From Aurantimonas sp. 22II-16-19i (GTDB lineage: Bacteria > Pseudomonadota > Alphaproteobacteria > Rhizobiales > Rhizobiaceae), in the NCBI RefSeq assembly GCF_002088275.1, contig NZ_AQQS01000001.1, forward strand, positions 124,001 to 188,000: DNA of 64,000 bases, given 5' to 3'. The notes beneath the pieces were generated by a model. That model ran no database searches, was not told the DNA's origin, and was given only the letters and a program-made list of their open reading frames with translations. Of the stretch, positions 1-8,801 are shown in pieces. The first letter of the stretch is position 1. Every line of letters starts with the position of its first letter. The position numbers and the translations under genes are program-made.

Positions 1-909
1 CGCCGGATCGAACGGCTCGCGCCGAAGATCGGAGCCCTGGCCGACGAACTGATCGACGGCTTCGAGGGCCGGGCGACGGTCGACCTGATCGCCGACTTCG
101 CCGTGCCGCTGCCGGTGCGCGTGATCGCCGACCTGATCGGCGTGCCGATGTCCTCGGCCGGCAACCTCCTCGACTGGTCGCATCGCATGGTGGCGATGTA
201 TACGCCCGGCCGGACGCGAGAGAGCGAGGACGCGGCCAATGCCGCCTCCGAAGACTTCGCCGCCTTCCTGCGGGACGTCATCGCGGCGAAGCGCCGGTCC
301 CCTGCCGACGACCTCGTCTGCGCCCTGATCGCGGCCGAAGACGAAGCGGGGCGGCTCGACCGCGACGAGATGGTCTCCCTCCTGGTGCTGCTGCTCAATG
401 CCGGCCACGAGGCGACGGTCCATCAGATCGGCAATGGCGCGAAGACCATTCTCGAATGTGGCGAGGCGCCGGCATCGCTGTTTCGCGACGACCGGACGAG
501 CGAGGCGACGGTGGAAGAGACGCTGCGGTTCGATCCGCCGCTGCATCTCTTCGAACGCTACGCTCTGGAACCGCTCGATCTGCCGGGCGGCGTGACGCTT
601 GCCCGCGGCGACAAGGTGGCGCTGCTCCTCGCCGCCGCCAATCGCGACCCGGCCGCCTATGCCGAGCCGGACCGCTTCATGCCGCGGCGCTTTCTGGACA
701 AGGGCGCGAGGACCGTCACCTCCTTCGGCGGCGGCATCCACTTCTGCATCGGCGCGCCACTCGCAAGGCTCGAACTGAGGATCGCGCTGGAGCGGCTGTT
801 CGCCCGCTGTCCCGGTCTCGCGCTCGCCGGCGCGCCCCGCTATCGGGACTCCTGGCATTTCCATGGGCTGGAAAGGCTGGAGGTGACGCCAGCGGGCGGC
901 GCGATCTGA
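1..909 (+). CDS. cytochrome P450, 5' end outside the window
   Basis: The frame is open from the first base, so the N-terminal part (roughly the first 100 residues of a 400-residue bacterial P450) lies upstream. Visible landmarks are the I-helix oxygen-activation motif AGHEAT, the K-helix ExxR (EETLR) and the haem-binding loop FGGGIHFCIG, whose Cys codon at 745-747 supplies the thiolate ligand. The protein is soluble with no membrane anchor in the visible part, as in bacterial class I P450s that take electrons from a ferredoxin or a flavodoxin. The substrate cannot be deduced. No redox partner is encoded next to it, and the next gene is an unrelated muramidase. Family assignment is secure; function beyond monooxygenase is unknown. 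Confidence 0.93.
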   Translation, partial: RRIERLAPKIGALADELIDGFEGRATVDLIADFAVPLPVRVIADLIGVPMSSAGNLLDWSHRMVAMYTPGRTRESEDAANAASEDFAAFLRDVIAAKRRSPADDLVCALIAAEDEAGRLDRDEMVSLLVLLLNAGHEATVHQIGNGAKTILECGEAPASLFRDDRTSEATVEETLRFDPPLHLFERYALEPLDLPGGVTLARGDKVALLLAAANRDPAAYAEPDRFMPRRFLDKGARTVTSFGGGIHFCIGAPLARLELRIALERLFARCPGLALAGAPRYRDSWHFHGLERLEVTPAGGAI

Positions 910-1023
910 CCTGATGCCGTAACTTCGACGATCACTCGATTGAAAAACTCGCAGCTGTTGTTTTTAGGCATATCGTCATGTAATCATCCCAGCATTCCCT
1001 TGCGGTATCTTGGAGTGATCGTC

Positions 1024-1680
1024 ATGAATTTCGTTGGGACGGGCATCCGACTGACAAGCGCGGATTATCAAGACGCCGCCAATTTCCTGAAGACCGGCGT
1101 CGCGGAAATCAGGGCTGTCGTTGAAGTTGAAGCCGCGGGAAGAGGATTCTTTCCCGACAATCGGCTGAAGATTCTCTTCGAACCGCATGTTTTTTATAGA
1201 CAACTCGGACCTGGAATGGAACGTGATGCGGCAGTGCAGGCGGGTGTTGCCTACAAGAAGTGGAAGACCAAACCCTACCCCAAATCGGCAGACGAGCGAT
1301 ATCAGCAACTCGCGACAGCCATGAATATCAATATTACGATGGCGCTGCGATCGGCCTCATGGGGGCTGCCACAGATGATGGGGTTCAACTATGCTGTCTG
1401 TGGTTACGCTGGGGTGATCAGCATGGTCGAAGATTTCAAAAAAGGCGAACGCCAACAATTAGTTGCGATGTTGAAATTCATCCAGTCCCGCGGAATCGAT
1501 GATGATCTGCGCGCACATCGATGGCTGGATTTTGCCAAAATTTACAATGGACCCGGACAAGCCGTCTTCTATGCGAACAAGCTGAAAGCGGCCTATGAAA
1601 AGTTCAGCCAGCACGCTCTTGTTGCTGTCATGGCCGTGCCGGAGACCGCCGAAGACGAGGACGAAGTTGCCCTCGCTTGA
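1024..1680 (+). CDS. N-acetylmuramidase-domain (DUF3380, endolysin-type) protein
   Basis: This 218-residue protein carries the pattern of the N-acetylmuramidase (DUF3380) family: GRGFFPDNRLKILFEPHVFYR near residue 37 (with the conserved Glu before His), then ASWGLPQMMGFN and YNGPGQA further on. Members cleave peptidoglycan and are mostly phage endolysins or accessory murein hydrolases. I chose the ATG at 1024 because GGAG lies 8 bases upstream; a TTG at 940 would add 28 residues and has no comparable site. There is no signal peptide, so export would need a holin, and none is adjacent. Codon use is more AT-rich than in the neighbours, which suggests transfer, probably from a prophage. The last 15 residues are acidic. 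Confidence 0.82.
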   Translation: MNFVGTGIRLTSADYQDAANFLKTGVAEIRAVVEVEAAGRGFFPDNRLKILFEPHVFYRQLGPGMERDAAVQAGVAYKKWKTKPYPKSADERYQQLATAMNINITMALRSASWGLPQMMGFNYAVCGYAGVISMVEDFKKGERQQLVAMLKFIQSRGIDDDLRAHRWLDFAKIYNGPGQAVFYANKLKAAYEKFSQHALVAVMAVPETAEDEDEVALA

Positions 1681-1689
1681 TCCCAAAGA

Positions 1690-2037
1690 TCACACCTTCA
1701 CCACGTAGTGCTTCTTCGTCGGCTCGACGACGCGCCAGCGGCCCTTGAAGCCGGGGCGGATGACGAAGCTGTCGCCGGCCGTCAGCTTGACCGGCTCGCC
1801 GCCCTCCTCGGTCAGCACCGAAACGCCCTCGAGGATGTGGAAGAACTCCCACTCGGTATATTCGACGTCCCATTCGCCGGCGGAAGACTCCCAGATGCCG
1901 GCGAAAAGGCCGTTGCCGTCGTCCTCGAAGTTCCAGGTCTTCTGGGTCGGGCGGCCGCTTCTGACCTTCGCCTTGTCCGGCGCGCCGGTCTCGGGCTCCA
2001 TGGCCGCCTTGTCGAAACGGATGAGACGATCACTCAT
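1690..2037 (-). CDS. cupin-domain protein (DUF861/EutQ-like)
   Basis: This single-domain cupin has 115 residues. The second half shows the small-barrel pattern: EWEFFHILEGVSVLTEEGG, then a GDSFVIRPGFKGRW turn. This matches the cupin_3 (DUF861) group, small proteins often annotated as enzyme or sugar-epimerase-like cupins of unknown substrate. Metal-binding His residues are sparse (one in FFHILEG), so binding may be by Glu and other residues. It runs head-to-head in tail-to-tail orientation with the muramidase: their stop codons are 9 bases apart. No partner enzyme is evident. The family call is good; the biochemical role is unknown. Confidence 0.8.
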   Translation of the reverse strand: MSDRLIRFDKAAMEPETGAPDKAKVRSGRPTQKTWNFEDDGNGLFAGIWESSAGEWDVEYTEWEFFHILEGVSVLTEEGGEPVKLTAGDSFVIRPGFKGRWRVVEPTKKHYVVKV

Positions 2038-2208
2038 GCGGGCTCCTTGCTGCCTTCGTCCGCTGCAAGCCGCGGAACGCTTGTTCCGGCGGCCGACGGA
2101 CGGGCGGAAATGCCCGGCAGTCGCGCTCGTTCCCGCATGGCAGGGTTGTTCAAAGGGCGGGGCCTGCGGCGCCCCACCCGTGGCTCGGGAGAAAGCTGCG
2201 GCCGAAGC

Positions 2209-3486
2209 TCAGGCTTTCGCCAGCGCCTGGTCGAGATCGGCGATGATGTCGGAGACTTCCTCGATGCCGATGGACAGCCGCACCACGTCCGGGCCGGCGC
2301 CGGCGGCGACCTTCTGATCGTCGGCCAGCTGGCGATGGGTGGTGGAGGCCGGATGGATGACCAGCGAGCGGGTGTCGCCGATGTTGGCGAGATGCGAGAA
2401 CAGCTCCAGCGCCTCGACGAACTTCACGCCCGAATCGTAGCCGCCCTTCAGCCCGAAGGTGAAGACGGCGCCGGCGCCCTTCGGGCAGTAGGTCTGCATG
2501 CGCTGATGGCCCGGATCGTCGGGCAGGCCCGCATAGGACACCCAGGCGACCTTGTCGTGGCCCTTCAGATGCTCGGCGACCTTCAAGGCGTTGTCGCAGT
2601 GGCGCTGCATCCTCAGCGGCAGCGTCTCGATGCCGGTGAGGATCATGAAGGCGTTGAAGGGCGAGATCGCCGGTCCCAGATCGCGCAGGCCGAGCACCCG
2701 GCAGGCGATGGCGAAGGCGAAATTTCCGAAGGTCTCGTGCAGGACGATGCCGCTATATTCCGGCCGCGGCTCCGACAGCATCGGGTAGCGATCGTCGGCC
2801 GACCAGTCGAAGGTGCCACCGTCGACGATGGCACCGCCCATCGAGTTGCCATGGCCGCCCATGAACTTCGTCAGCGAATGGACGACGATGTCGGCGCCGT
2901 GCTCGAAAGGCTTGCACAGATACGGCGTCGCCATGGTGTTGTCGACGATCAGCGGCAGCTTGTGGCGATGCGCCACCTCGGCGATCGCCGCGATGTCGAG
3001 GACGACGCCGCCGGGATTGGCGATCGATTCGATGAAGATCGCCTTGGTCTTCTCGGTGATCTGGGCTTCGAAGCTCGACGGGTCGAACGGATCGGCCCAC
3101 TTCACGGTCCAGTCGAAGGACTTGAAGGCGTGGCCGAACTGGTTGATCGAGCCGCCATAGAGCTTGCGCGAGGCGATGAACTCCTCGCCGGGGCGCATCA
3201 ATGCCTGGAAGACGATCAGCTGGGCGGCGTGTCCCGAGGCGACGGCGAGCGCTGCCGTGCCGCCTTCCAAGGCGGCGACCCGCTCCTCCAGCACCGCCTG
3301 GGTGGGATTCATGATGCGGGTGTAGATGTTGCCGAACTGCTGGAGGCCGAACAGCGAGGCGGCATGGTCGACGTCGTCGAAGACGAAGGAGGTGGTCTGG
3401 TAGATCGGGGTCGCGCGCGCCCCCGTCGACGGGTCGGGCTGCGCCCCCGCATGGATCGCCAGCGTCTCGAATTTCGGACCGTTCAT
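2209..3486 (-). CDS. metY: O-acetylhomoserine sulfhydrylase (aminocarboxypropyltransferase)
   Basis: A 425-residue PLP enzyme of the Cys/Met metabolism family. It should convert O-acetyl-L-homoserine and sulfide to homocysteine in the cytosol (direct sulfhydrylation route to methionine). Visible features are the N-terminal LAIHAGAQPD and PIYQTTSF segments, YTRIMNPT for substrate and PLP-phosphate contacts, DNTMATPY, and the internal aldimine Lys in VHSLTKFMGG. Length and the LAIHAGAQPDPSTGA start fit the MetY (OAH) branch better than cystathionine gamma-synthase, which is about 40 residues shorter. It is transcribed alone on the minus strand, with the cupin gene 171 bases downstream. No SAM or cobalamin riboswitch is evident in the 173-base upstream gap. 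Confidence 0.93.
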   Translation of the reverse strand: MNGPKFETLAIHAGAQPDPSTGARATPIYQTTSFVFDDVDHAASLFGLQQFGNIYTRIMNPTQAVLEERVAALEGGTAALAVASGHAAQLIVFQALMRPGEEFIASRKLYGGSINQFGHAFKSFDWTVKWADPFDPSSFEAQITEKTKAIFIESIANPGGVVLDIAAIAEVAHRHKLPLIVDNTMATPYLCKPFEHGADIVVHSLTKFMGGHGNSMGGAIVDGGTFDWSADDRYPMLSEPRPEYSGIVLHETFGNFAFAIACRVLGLRDLGPAISPFNAFMILTGIETLPLRMQRHCDNALKVAEHLKGHDKVAWVSYAGLPDDPGHQRMQTYCPKGAGAVFTFGLKGGYDSGVKFVEALELFSHLANIGDTRSLVIHPASTTHRQLADDQKVAAGAGPDVVRLSIGIEEVSDIIADLDQALAKA

Positions 3487-3659
3487 CGTCTGCCTCCCTC
3501 GCTCGCCGATCCGGGAATTCTTTCCGCCGCCGGCTGTTCGCTTTTCTGCTCCGCCTTATCATGTGAGCCGACCGCCCGGCGAGTGGGCGCCAAACCGTTT
3601 TTCGGCCGCGGACGAGCATAATGTCCCTTGCGCCATTTCCCGGAAACAGGAGCACATCC

Positions 3660-3731
3660 ATGCCGAGCCTCGAAGGAAAGATCCGCTATGCCGTCATGCC
3701 GAGCCTCGAAGGAAAGATCCGCTATGCCGTC
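3660..3731 (+). repeat. perfect tandem duplication, 2 x 36 bp, spanning a start codon
   Basis: The 36 bases from the start codon at 3660 are repeated exactly at 3696-3731. Each unit begins with ATG and encodes MPSLEGKIRYAV, so the reading frame is kept and the second copy carries a second possible initiator. The AGGAG at 3648-3652 sits 7 bases before the first ATG only. The perfect identity suggests a recent slippage or unequal-crossover event. Confidence 0.95.
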
Positions 3732-4799
3732 GTCGGTGGCGGCTGGATCTCCCAGGCCGCCTTCATGCCGGGCGTCGGCCAGACCTCCAATTCGCTGATG
3801 ACCGCCATCGTCACCGGCGACAGGCAGAAGGGCGAGGAACTGGCGAAGCGCTACGGCCTCGATGTCTACGGCTATGACGAATACGAGGCGATGCTGGCGA
3901 GCGGCACGGTCGATGCGGTCTATGTCGCGACGCCGAACTTCCGGCACCGGGAATTCGCCGAGCCGGCCCTGAAGGCGGGCATCCACGTCCTCCTCGAAAA
4001 GCCGATGGAGGCAAGCGTCGAGGACGCCGAGGCGATTGCCGCGGCGGCGAAGGCCTCCGGGGCGAAGCTGATGATCGCCTACCGCCTGCATTGCGAACCG
4101 GGCACGATCGCCATGGTCGAGGCCGTCCGCAAGGGCGAGATCGGCAAGCCGCGCTTGTTCACCTCGACCTTCGCCCAGATGGTCAAGGCGTCGAACCACC
4201 GGGCCACCAGCGGCTATTGGGCCGGCCCGGTGCCGGACATGGGCACCTATCCGATCAATGCCGTGCGCAACCTGTTCGAGGCGGAGCCGATCGCGGTCAT
4301 GGCCTTCGCCTCGCGGACCGACAGAGATCTCGGTTGCGACGATACCGTCAGCGTCATCTTGACCTTCACCGAAGGCCGGCAGGCGAGCTTCACCCTCTCC
4401 TATTCCTCCGAGAGCGTCGACCAGTTCTACCTCGTCGGCACGGAAGGGACGATGAACGTCTCGCCCGCCTTCGGCTTCGGCGAGGGCACCGCGATCACCT
4501 GCGAACTCACCAGAGGCGACGAAACGACCCGGCGCGAGACGGCGGTGGTCGACCAGTTCGCCGGCGAGACGGAGTATTTCTCCGCCTGCATCCTCGAAGG
4601 GCGCGATCCCGAGCCGGACGGCGAGGAAGGCCTTCTCGACATGCTCGTCCTCGCGGCGATCGAGCGGGCGATCGAGACCGGCGAGGTGCAGACGCTCGAG
4701 CCGCGCTCGCGGTCACGGCGCATCGGACCGGACCAGAAGCGCGAACTGCCGCTGGCCACGTCGCCGGACCTCGTCGGCATCGAGCTGCCGATGGAGTGA
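3660..4799 (+). CDS. Gfo/Idh/MocA-family NAD(P)-dependent oxidoreductase with duplicated N-terminus
   Basis: This 379-residue sugar-dehydrogenase-type enzyme has an N-terminal Rossmann fold (VVGGGWISQAAF as the glycine-rich loop), the family signature EKPMEAS, and a C-terminal alpha/beta domain with WAGPVPDMGTYPINA near the catalytic region. Substrates in this family are sugars, inositols or related polyols, and the actual one cannot be told. Translation probably starts at 3660, where AGGAG is well spaced. This gives a protein whose first 12 residues occur twice, while a start at 3696 would restore the usual 367-residue length. The duplicated segment ends on the first beta-strand, so the extra copy would be a short N-terminal tail. 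It is divergent from metY and is followed by a 196-base gap. Confidence 0.9.
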   Translation: MPSLEGKIRYAVMPSLEGKIRYAVVGGGWISQAAFMPGVGQTSNSLMTAIVTGDRQKGEELAKRYGLDVYGYDEYEAMLASGTVDAVYVATPNFRHREFAEPALKAGIHVLLEKPMEASVEDAEAIAAAAKASGAKLMIAYRLHCEPGTIAMVEAVRKGEIGKPRLFTSTFAQMVKASNHRATSGYWAGPVPDMGTYPINAVRNLFEAEPIAVMAFASRTDRDLGCDDTVSVILTFTEGRQASFTLSYSSESVDQFYLVGTEGTMNVSPAFGFGEGTAITCELTRGDETTRRETAVVDQFAGETEYFSACILEGRDPEPDGEEGLLDMLVLAAIERAIETGEVQTLEPRSRSRRIGPDQKRELPLATSPDLVGIELPME

Positions 4800-4995
4800 G
4801 CCCGGGGGCCGGACCCGGCCGCGACCCGAACGCAAGCGCCGGGCCGGCGACCGCTCTGCATCGTCGAGCGCCTGCGCGCGACCATCGGTGCGCGGCTAGG
4901 CGTTTGATCGGGAACCGGATTCATCGCTCTCCGCTTGAAAGGGAAGACGCGCGGGCCCTGCCGGGTCCCGTCTCACCTCAAGGGAGAAACATCCG

Positions 4996-5574
4996 ATGAA
5001 AACCCAGTTCCTGACAATCGCGGCGATCGTCGCACTCGGCCTGTCGGCGCCGGCCCATGCCCAGACCCAGGCGGCTCCCGACGGTGGCGCGGCCATGGGC
5101 GAGAGCGCCATGGACACCGACAAGACGGCGATGCCCGCCCCGCAGAACGTCAAGACGGCGACGAACTTCGTGCCGATGGCTGCCGTCAGCAACTCGTTCG
5201 AGATTGAATCGAGCAATCTGGCCCTGACGAAGTCGCAGAACGAGGATGTCCGGGGCTTTGCGGAGATGATGGCCACCGATCACTCGAACGCGGCCATGAA
5301 GATGCAGCAGGCGGTGGAAGAGTCCGGCACCGGCCTTACCGTCCCGACGGGGCTCGACGCCCGGCATCAGACCATGCTCGACGAGTTGTCGGCCGCCGAC
5401 GACAGCGAATTCGATGCCGCCTACATCGCCATGCAGCAGAAGGCCCATGACGAGGCCGTCACGCTGTTCACCGCCTATTCCCAGAATGGCGAGGACGGGC
5501 CGATCAAGACCTTCGCCGCCAATACCCTGCCGACGCTGAAGGAGCACAAGCAGATGGTCGACGCGATGAAGTGA
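4996..5574 (+). CDS. DUF4142-domain periplasmic protein
   Basis: The 192-residue product begins with a clear Sec signal peptide (charged start, a hydrophobic core, then APAHAQ cleavage near residue 23). It continues with the DUF4142 helical domain: SNSFEIESSNLALTKSQN, DVRGFAEMMATDHS and later a HQTMLDELSAADDSEFDAAY segment. DUF4142 proteins are ferritin-like helical bundles exported to the periplasm or outer membrane, and their biochemical role is not established. The start has AGGGAG about 9 bases upstream. The gene stands alone: the flanking gaps are 196 and 229 bases. Confidence 0.88.
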   Translation: MKTQFLTIAAIVALGLSAPAHAQTQAAPDGGAAMGESAMDTDKTAMPAPQNVKTATNFVPMAAVSNSFEIESSNLALTKSQNEDVRGFAEMMATDHSNAAMKMQQAVEESGTGLTVPTGLDARHQTMLDELSAADDSEFDAAYIAMQQKAHDEAVTLFTAYSQNGEDGPIKTFAANTLPTLKEHKQMVDAMK

Positions 5575-5803
5575 CGGCCGTTTGCGTCACGACGACAAGC
5601 CGCGCCCGCGCGTCGGCTCCGAGTGGCCGGGTGGGCGGGCCTGTCGGCGGTTCCGGATCGGAGGCGCGACGACACGGTCTCCGCGCCAGATCCGCCGGGC
5701 GGGCGCGTCCCGCCCGTCCCATTCGCCCTCCCTGCAGGGAACCTTCCACCCGCGCAGATCGTAAGGGTGACTAACATCTCCTCGACGCATTCGAGAAAGT
5801 CCC

Positions 5804-6259
5804 ATGGCATCCGCTAGCACCGAACTGAGGACGACCGCCCTCGGCCGCCCGATCGCGAATTTCCTCGTGCCCTTTCCGGCCGTCTGCTTCACCCTCACCC
5901 TTCTCACCGACATCGCCTATTGGCAGACCGCCAATCTGATGTGGCAGAACTTCTCGGCCTGGCTGCTGCTTGCCGGCGAAGTGGTCGGCGGGCTGGCCCT
6001 CGTCGTCGGGCTGATCGAGCTTGCGGCGCGCCGGAGCGTGCGCTTGGCGTCTCCCGGCTGGGGCTACATCGCCCTCGGCGCGGTCGTCCTGGTCCTCGCC
6101 TTCTTCAACAGCCTCGTCCATGCCGGTGACGGCTGGACTGCCGTCGTTCCCTGGGGGCTGACCCTCTCCGCGATCACCGTCGTCCTCGTTCTCGTCGCGG
6201 CGATCTGGGGACGGATCGCGGCCAACCGGCGCCTTGCTGGAGTGTACTATCATGGCTAA
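5804..6259 (+). CDS. DUF2231 inner-membrane protein
   Basis: This 151-residue protein has about four predicted transmembrane helices. It carries the DUF2231 opening: GRPIANFLVPFPAVCFTLTLLTDIAYWQT, and a conserved short loop SLVHAGDGW near the third helix. DUF2231 proteins often accompany sorbosone/glucose dehydrogenase-like PQQ proteins. Here the stop overlaps the start of exactly such a gene by 8 bases, so the two are probably co-translated and may form a membrane-anchored dehydrogenase complex. The Shine-Dalgarno before this ATG is weak (GAGAAAG). Confidence 0.85.
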   Translation: MASASTELRTTALGRPIANFLVPFPAVCFTLTLLTDIAYWQTANLMWQNFSAWLLLAGEVVGGLALVVGLIELAARRSVRLASPGWGYIALGAVVLVLAFFNSLVHAGDGWTAVVPWGLTLSAITVVLVLVAAIWGRIAANRRLAGVYYHG

Positions 6260-7943
6260 TCGACCCGCAGTCTCGCATGCGTCGCTGCTGGCGGCGACGG
6301 CCATCGCGCTCACCGGAATCCCTGCCGCGGCACAGGACGGCGGGCCCGACTTCGACGTCTCGCGGCAGATCGGCCCGGACCCTTTTCTGCCCGAGCCGGC
6401 GCAGTCGCTGCTTCCCAGCCTCAAGGTCGCGGAGGTGATCGGCTGGCAGGACGGCCAGGCGCCGAAGGTTCCGGATGGCCTCATCGTGACGCCCTACGCG
6501 ACCGGTCTCGCCAATCCCCGCACCGTCCACACCCTGCCGAACGGCGACGTCCTCGTCGTCCAGTCCCGCGGACCTTCCGGCAAGCCGCAGAACCGGCCGA
6601 AGGACTTCATCCGCGGCTGGATCATGGCGATGGCCCATGGCGGGGGCGGCGGCGAGCAGAAGCCGAGCAACATCGTGACGCTCTTGCGGGATACCAACCG
6701 CGACGGCACGGTCGACGAGCGGCACGACCTCCTCACCGGGCTGAACTCGCCCTTCGGCGTCGCCTTTGCCGACGGCACCCTCTATGTCGCCGCGACGGAC
6801 GCCATTCTCGCCTATCCCTATGAACTCGGCCAGACCGCAATCGCCGCCCAGCCGCGTGTCCTGACGCCGCTGCCGGGCGGGCCGATCGACCATCACTGGA
6901 CGAAGGATCTGGCCCTCAGCCCCGACGGCCGTCACCTCTACGCCTCGGTCGGCTCGAACTCGAACATCGCCGAGAACGGTCTCGAAGCCGAGAAGGGCCG
7001 GGCGGCGATCTGGCAGGTCGACCGGCAGACCGGTGCGGCCCGCGTCTTCGCCTCGGGCCTGCGCAACCCCAACGGCCTGACCGTCCACCCGGAGACGGGG
7101 GAGCTCTACACCGTCGTCAACGAGCGCGACGAGCTCGGGCCGAACCTCGTCCCCGACTACATGACCTCGGTCAAGGAAGGCGCCTTCTACGGCTGGCCGT
7201 GGAGCTATTACGGCCAGCATGTGGACCCGCGGGTCCACCCGCCGCGGCCGGACATGGTGGAGAAGGCCCTTCCGCCGGACTACGCCCTGTCGAGCCACGT
7301 CGCGGCGCTCGGGCTGACCTTTTCCTACGGTTCGGCGCTTCCCGAGAAATACGCGAACGGCGCCTTCATCGGCGAGCACGGCAGCTGGAACCGCAGCTTC
7401 TTCAACGGCTACAAGGTCGTCTATGTGCCCTTCGAGGACGGCAAGCCCGCCGGCAAGGCGCAGGATGTGGTGACCGGGTTCATCGATGGCGACAAGGCCC
7501 ATGGCCGCCCGGTGGGCGTGACCATCGACGGCACCGGTGCGCTGCTCGTGGCCGACGATGCCGGCAATACGGTCTGGCGGGTCGCTTCGGCGGATGGCAA
7601 TGTCTCGTCCCAGCCGATCGGCTCGGACGGCCAGCGTCTCGGCGGCTCGGCCAATCGGCCGGCAGGCGTGGTCGGAGAGCAGGCGGGGCAGCCGGCCGGC
7701 GGAGCCGGCGACGATGAGGCAGCGGGTCCGGCGGCACCCGCCGCGGCCACACCGGCCGATGGGGCGAATGGCGGCCGAGAGGACGCTCCCGCAGCCTCTG
7801 CGGACGAACAGCGGAGCCGCGAGCAGCCGGCAGCTCCCACGAGCGATGAAGCCCCTCGCCCCTCGCAGACGGCGATCGCTCCGGCAACGCTGCCGGAGGG
7901 AACCCTCGAGACGGGGACGACGCCCCCGAACGCGCCCCAGTGA
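6252..7943 (+). CDS. sorbosone dehydrogenase-family PQQ-type beta-propeller protein
   Basis: This 563-residue exported protein has a signal peptide ending near AAAQDGG. It carries the six-bladed beta-propeller typical of soluble aldose/sorbosone dehydrogenases: GLANPRTVHTLPNGDVLV, the HHWTKDLALSPDG segment with GSNSNI, GLRNPNGLTVHP, then YGWPWSYYGQHVDPR and GEHGSWNRS. Family members oxidise sugars in the periplasm, usually with PQQ. The start was set at ATG 6252, with GGAG 10 bases upstream. The last ~110 residues are rich in Pro, Ala, Gly and charged residues with no fold and look disordered. It is coupled to the DUF2231 gene. The substrate is unknown. Confidence 0.88.
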   Translation: MANRPAVSHASLLAATAIALTGIPAAAQDGGPDFDVSRQIGPDPFLPEPAQSLLPSLKVAEVIGWQDGQAPKVPDGLIVTPYATGLANPRTVHTLPNGDVLVVQSRGPSGKPQNRPKDFIRGWIMAMAHGGGGGEQKPSNIVTLLRDTNRDGTVDERHDLLTGLNSPFGVAFADGTLYVAATDAILAYPYELGQTAIAAQPRVLTPLPGGPIDHHWTKDLALSPDGRHLYASVGSNSNIAENGLEAEKGRAAIWQVDRQTGAARVFASGLRNPNGLTVHPETGELYTVVNERDELGPNLVPDYMTSVKEGAFYGWPWSYYGQHVDPRVHPPRPDMVEKALPPDYALSSHVAALGLTFSYGSALPEKYANGAFIGEHGSWNRSFFNGYKVVYVPFEDGKPAGKAQDVVTGFIDGDKAHGRPVGVTIDGTGALLVADDAGNTVWRVASADGNVSSQPIGSDGQRLGGSANRPAGVVGEQAGQPAGGAGDDEAAGPAAPAAATPADGANGGREDAPAASADEQRSREQPAAPTSDEAPRPSQTAIAPATLPEGTLETGTTPPNAPQ

Positions 7944-7994
7944 GGCGCTCGGCGGGGCCGGCGCGCCCTCGCCTCGCGAGACCAGCCCGATTTT

Positions 7995-8034
7995 ACGGCC
8001 GGGGCGGCATCGTCGCTCCGGCCGTGCGCGTTTT
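7995..8034 (+). terminator. likely Rho-independent terminator after the sorbosone dehydrogenase gene
   Basis: A 12-bp stem with one internal mismatch (7995-8006 with 8014-8025) has a 7-base loop and is followed shortly by TTTT at 8031-8034. It lies in the 135-base convergent gap between the dehydrogenase gene and the minus-strand sulfotransferase gene. The U-run is on the plus-strand side only. Confidence 0.6.
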
Positions 8035-8078
8035 CACCCGGGCAGGCGCTCGAAGCCCGCCATCCGGCGCGACGGGCG

Positions 8079-8801
8079 TCAGGCCACGAGCCGGTGGCGA
8101 TAGAGCGCCTCGTAGTCCGCCCGGCAGGCCTCGGCGACCGCGCGGTGCTCGGCGGAGAGTTCCGGCATTGTCTTCGGCGGCGGTGCGAAGGTCGTCGAGG
8201 CGTTGACGCTGGCATACCAATGGGCGCCCCAGATCCCGTCCTCCGGATGGGGTCCCCGCTCCCAGCTCAGCATGTCTTCGGTGAAGGGAATGGCCAGCGC
8301 GGCGCAGAGAGCTGCCAGCGTCCCGGCCGGATCCGCCAGCACGTCGTCGGAATCGACCACGGCCGGAGGGCGCCCGGTCCGCTCGGCCTCCATCTCGAAA
8401 TAGCGGCGCATCGTCTCGTATCCGAGGACTTCCGGCCGCTCGAGCCGGTTTTTCGCGGCATAGCTCGCCGCCACGCGCTCCGGCGTGCGGATCAGGAAGG
8501 CGTGGCGATGATCCGGCATGTCGGCGATCGAGATGGCGCCGACCATGTGGTGGGGCATGTGCTTCTGATACCAGATCGGCAGGTCGGCCTCGCCGCTGAC
8601 GTGCCCCAGCACCGACCGGAAGTCGCAATCCATCGTCGCGACGATCTCGTCCGCCATCGGCTGGCGCTCGCCCGAGGCCTTGAGATAGGCGCCGAGGAAA
8701 GGCTCGTCGCAGACCACCGTGTCGGGCCTCGCGCCGAAGGACCGCATCATCGCGGTCGAGATGTTGCGGGGGCCGGACCACATGGCGATGCGGATTGTCA
8801 T
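8079..8801 (-). CDS. sulfotransferase-like P-loop protein
   Basis: This cytosolic protein has 240 residues and belongs to the compact sulfotransferase-like family found in proteobacteria. The N-terminal IAMWSGPRNISTAMMRSFG carries the nucleotide phosphosulfate loop, and further segments FLIRTPERVAASYAAKN and VVDSDDVLADP occupy the positions of the 3'-phosphate site. The expected donor is PAPS, and the acceptor is unknown. It has been annotated in other genomes as branched-chain aminotransferase-like, which the sequence does not support. It is not related closely to the larger sulfotransferase at 20.4-21.3 kb. It diverges from the diguanylate cyclase gene across a 455-base gap. Confidence 0.8.
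   Translation of the reverse strand: MTIRIAMWSGPRNISTAMMRSFGARPDTVVCDEPFLGAYLKASGERQPMADEIVATMDCDFRSVLGHVSGEADLPIWYQKHMPHHMVGAISIADMPDHRHAFLIRTPERVAASYAAKNRLERPEVLGYETMRRYFEMEAERTGRPPAVVDSDDVLADPAGTLAALCAALAIPFTEDMLSWERGPHPEDGIWGAHWYASVNASTTFAPPPKTMPELSAEHRAVAEACRADYEALYRHRLVA

Noticed and set aside
1708-3621. A 637-codon plus-strand frame opposite the cupin and metY genes
   Set aside because: It is antisense to two strongly recognised genes and shows only Arg/Asp/Gly-biased shadow composition.
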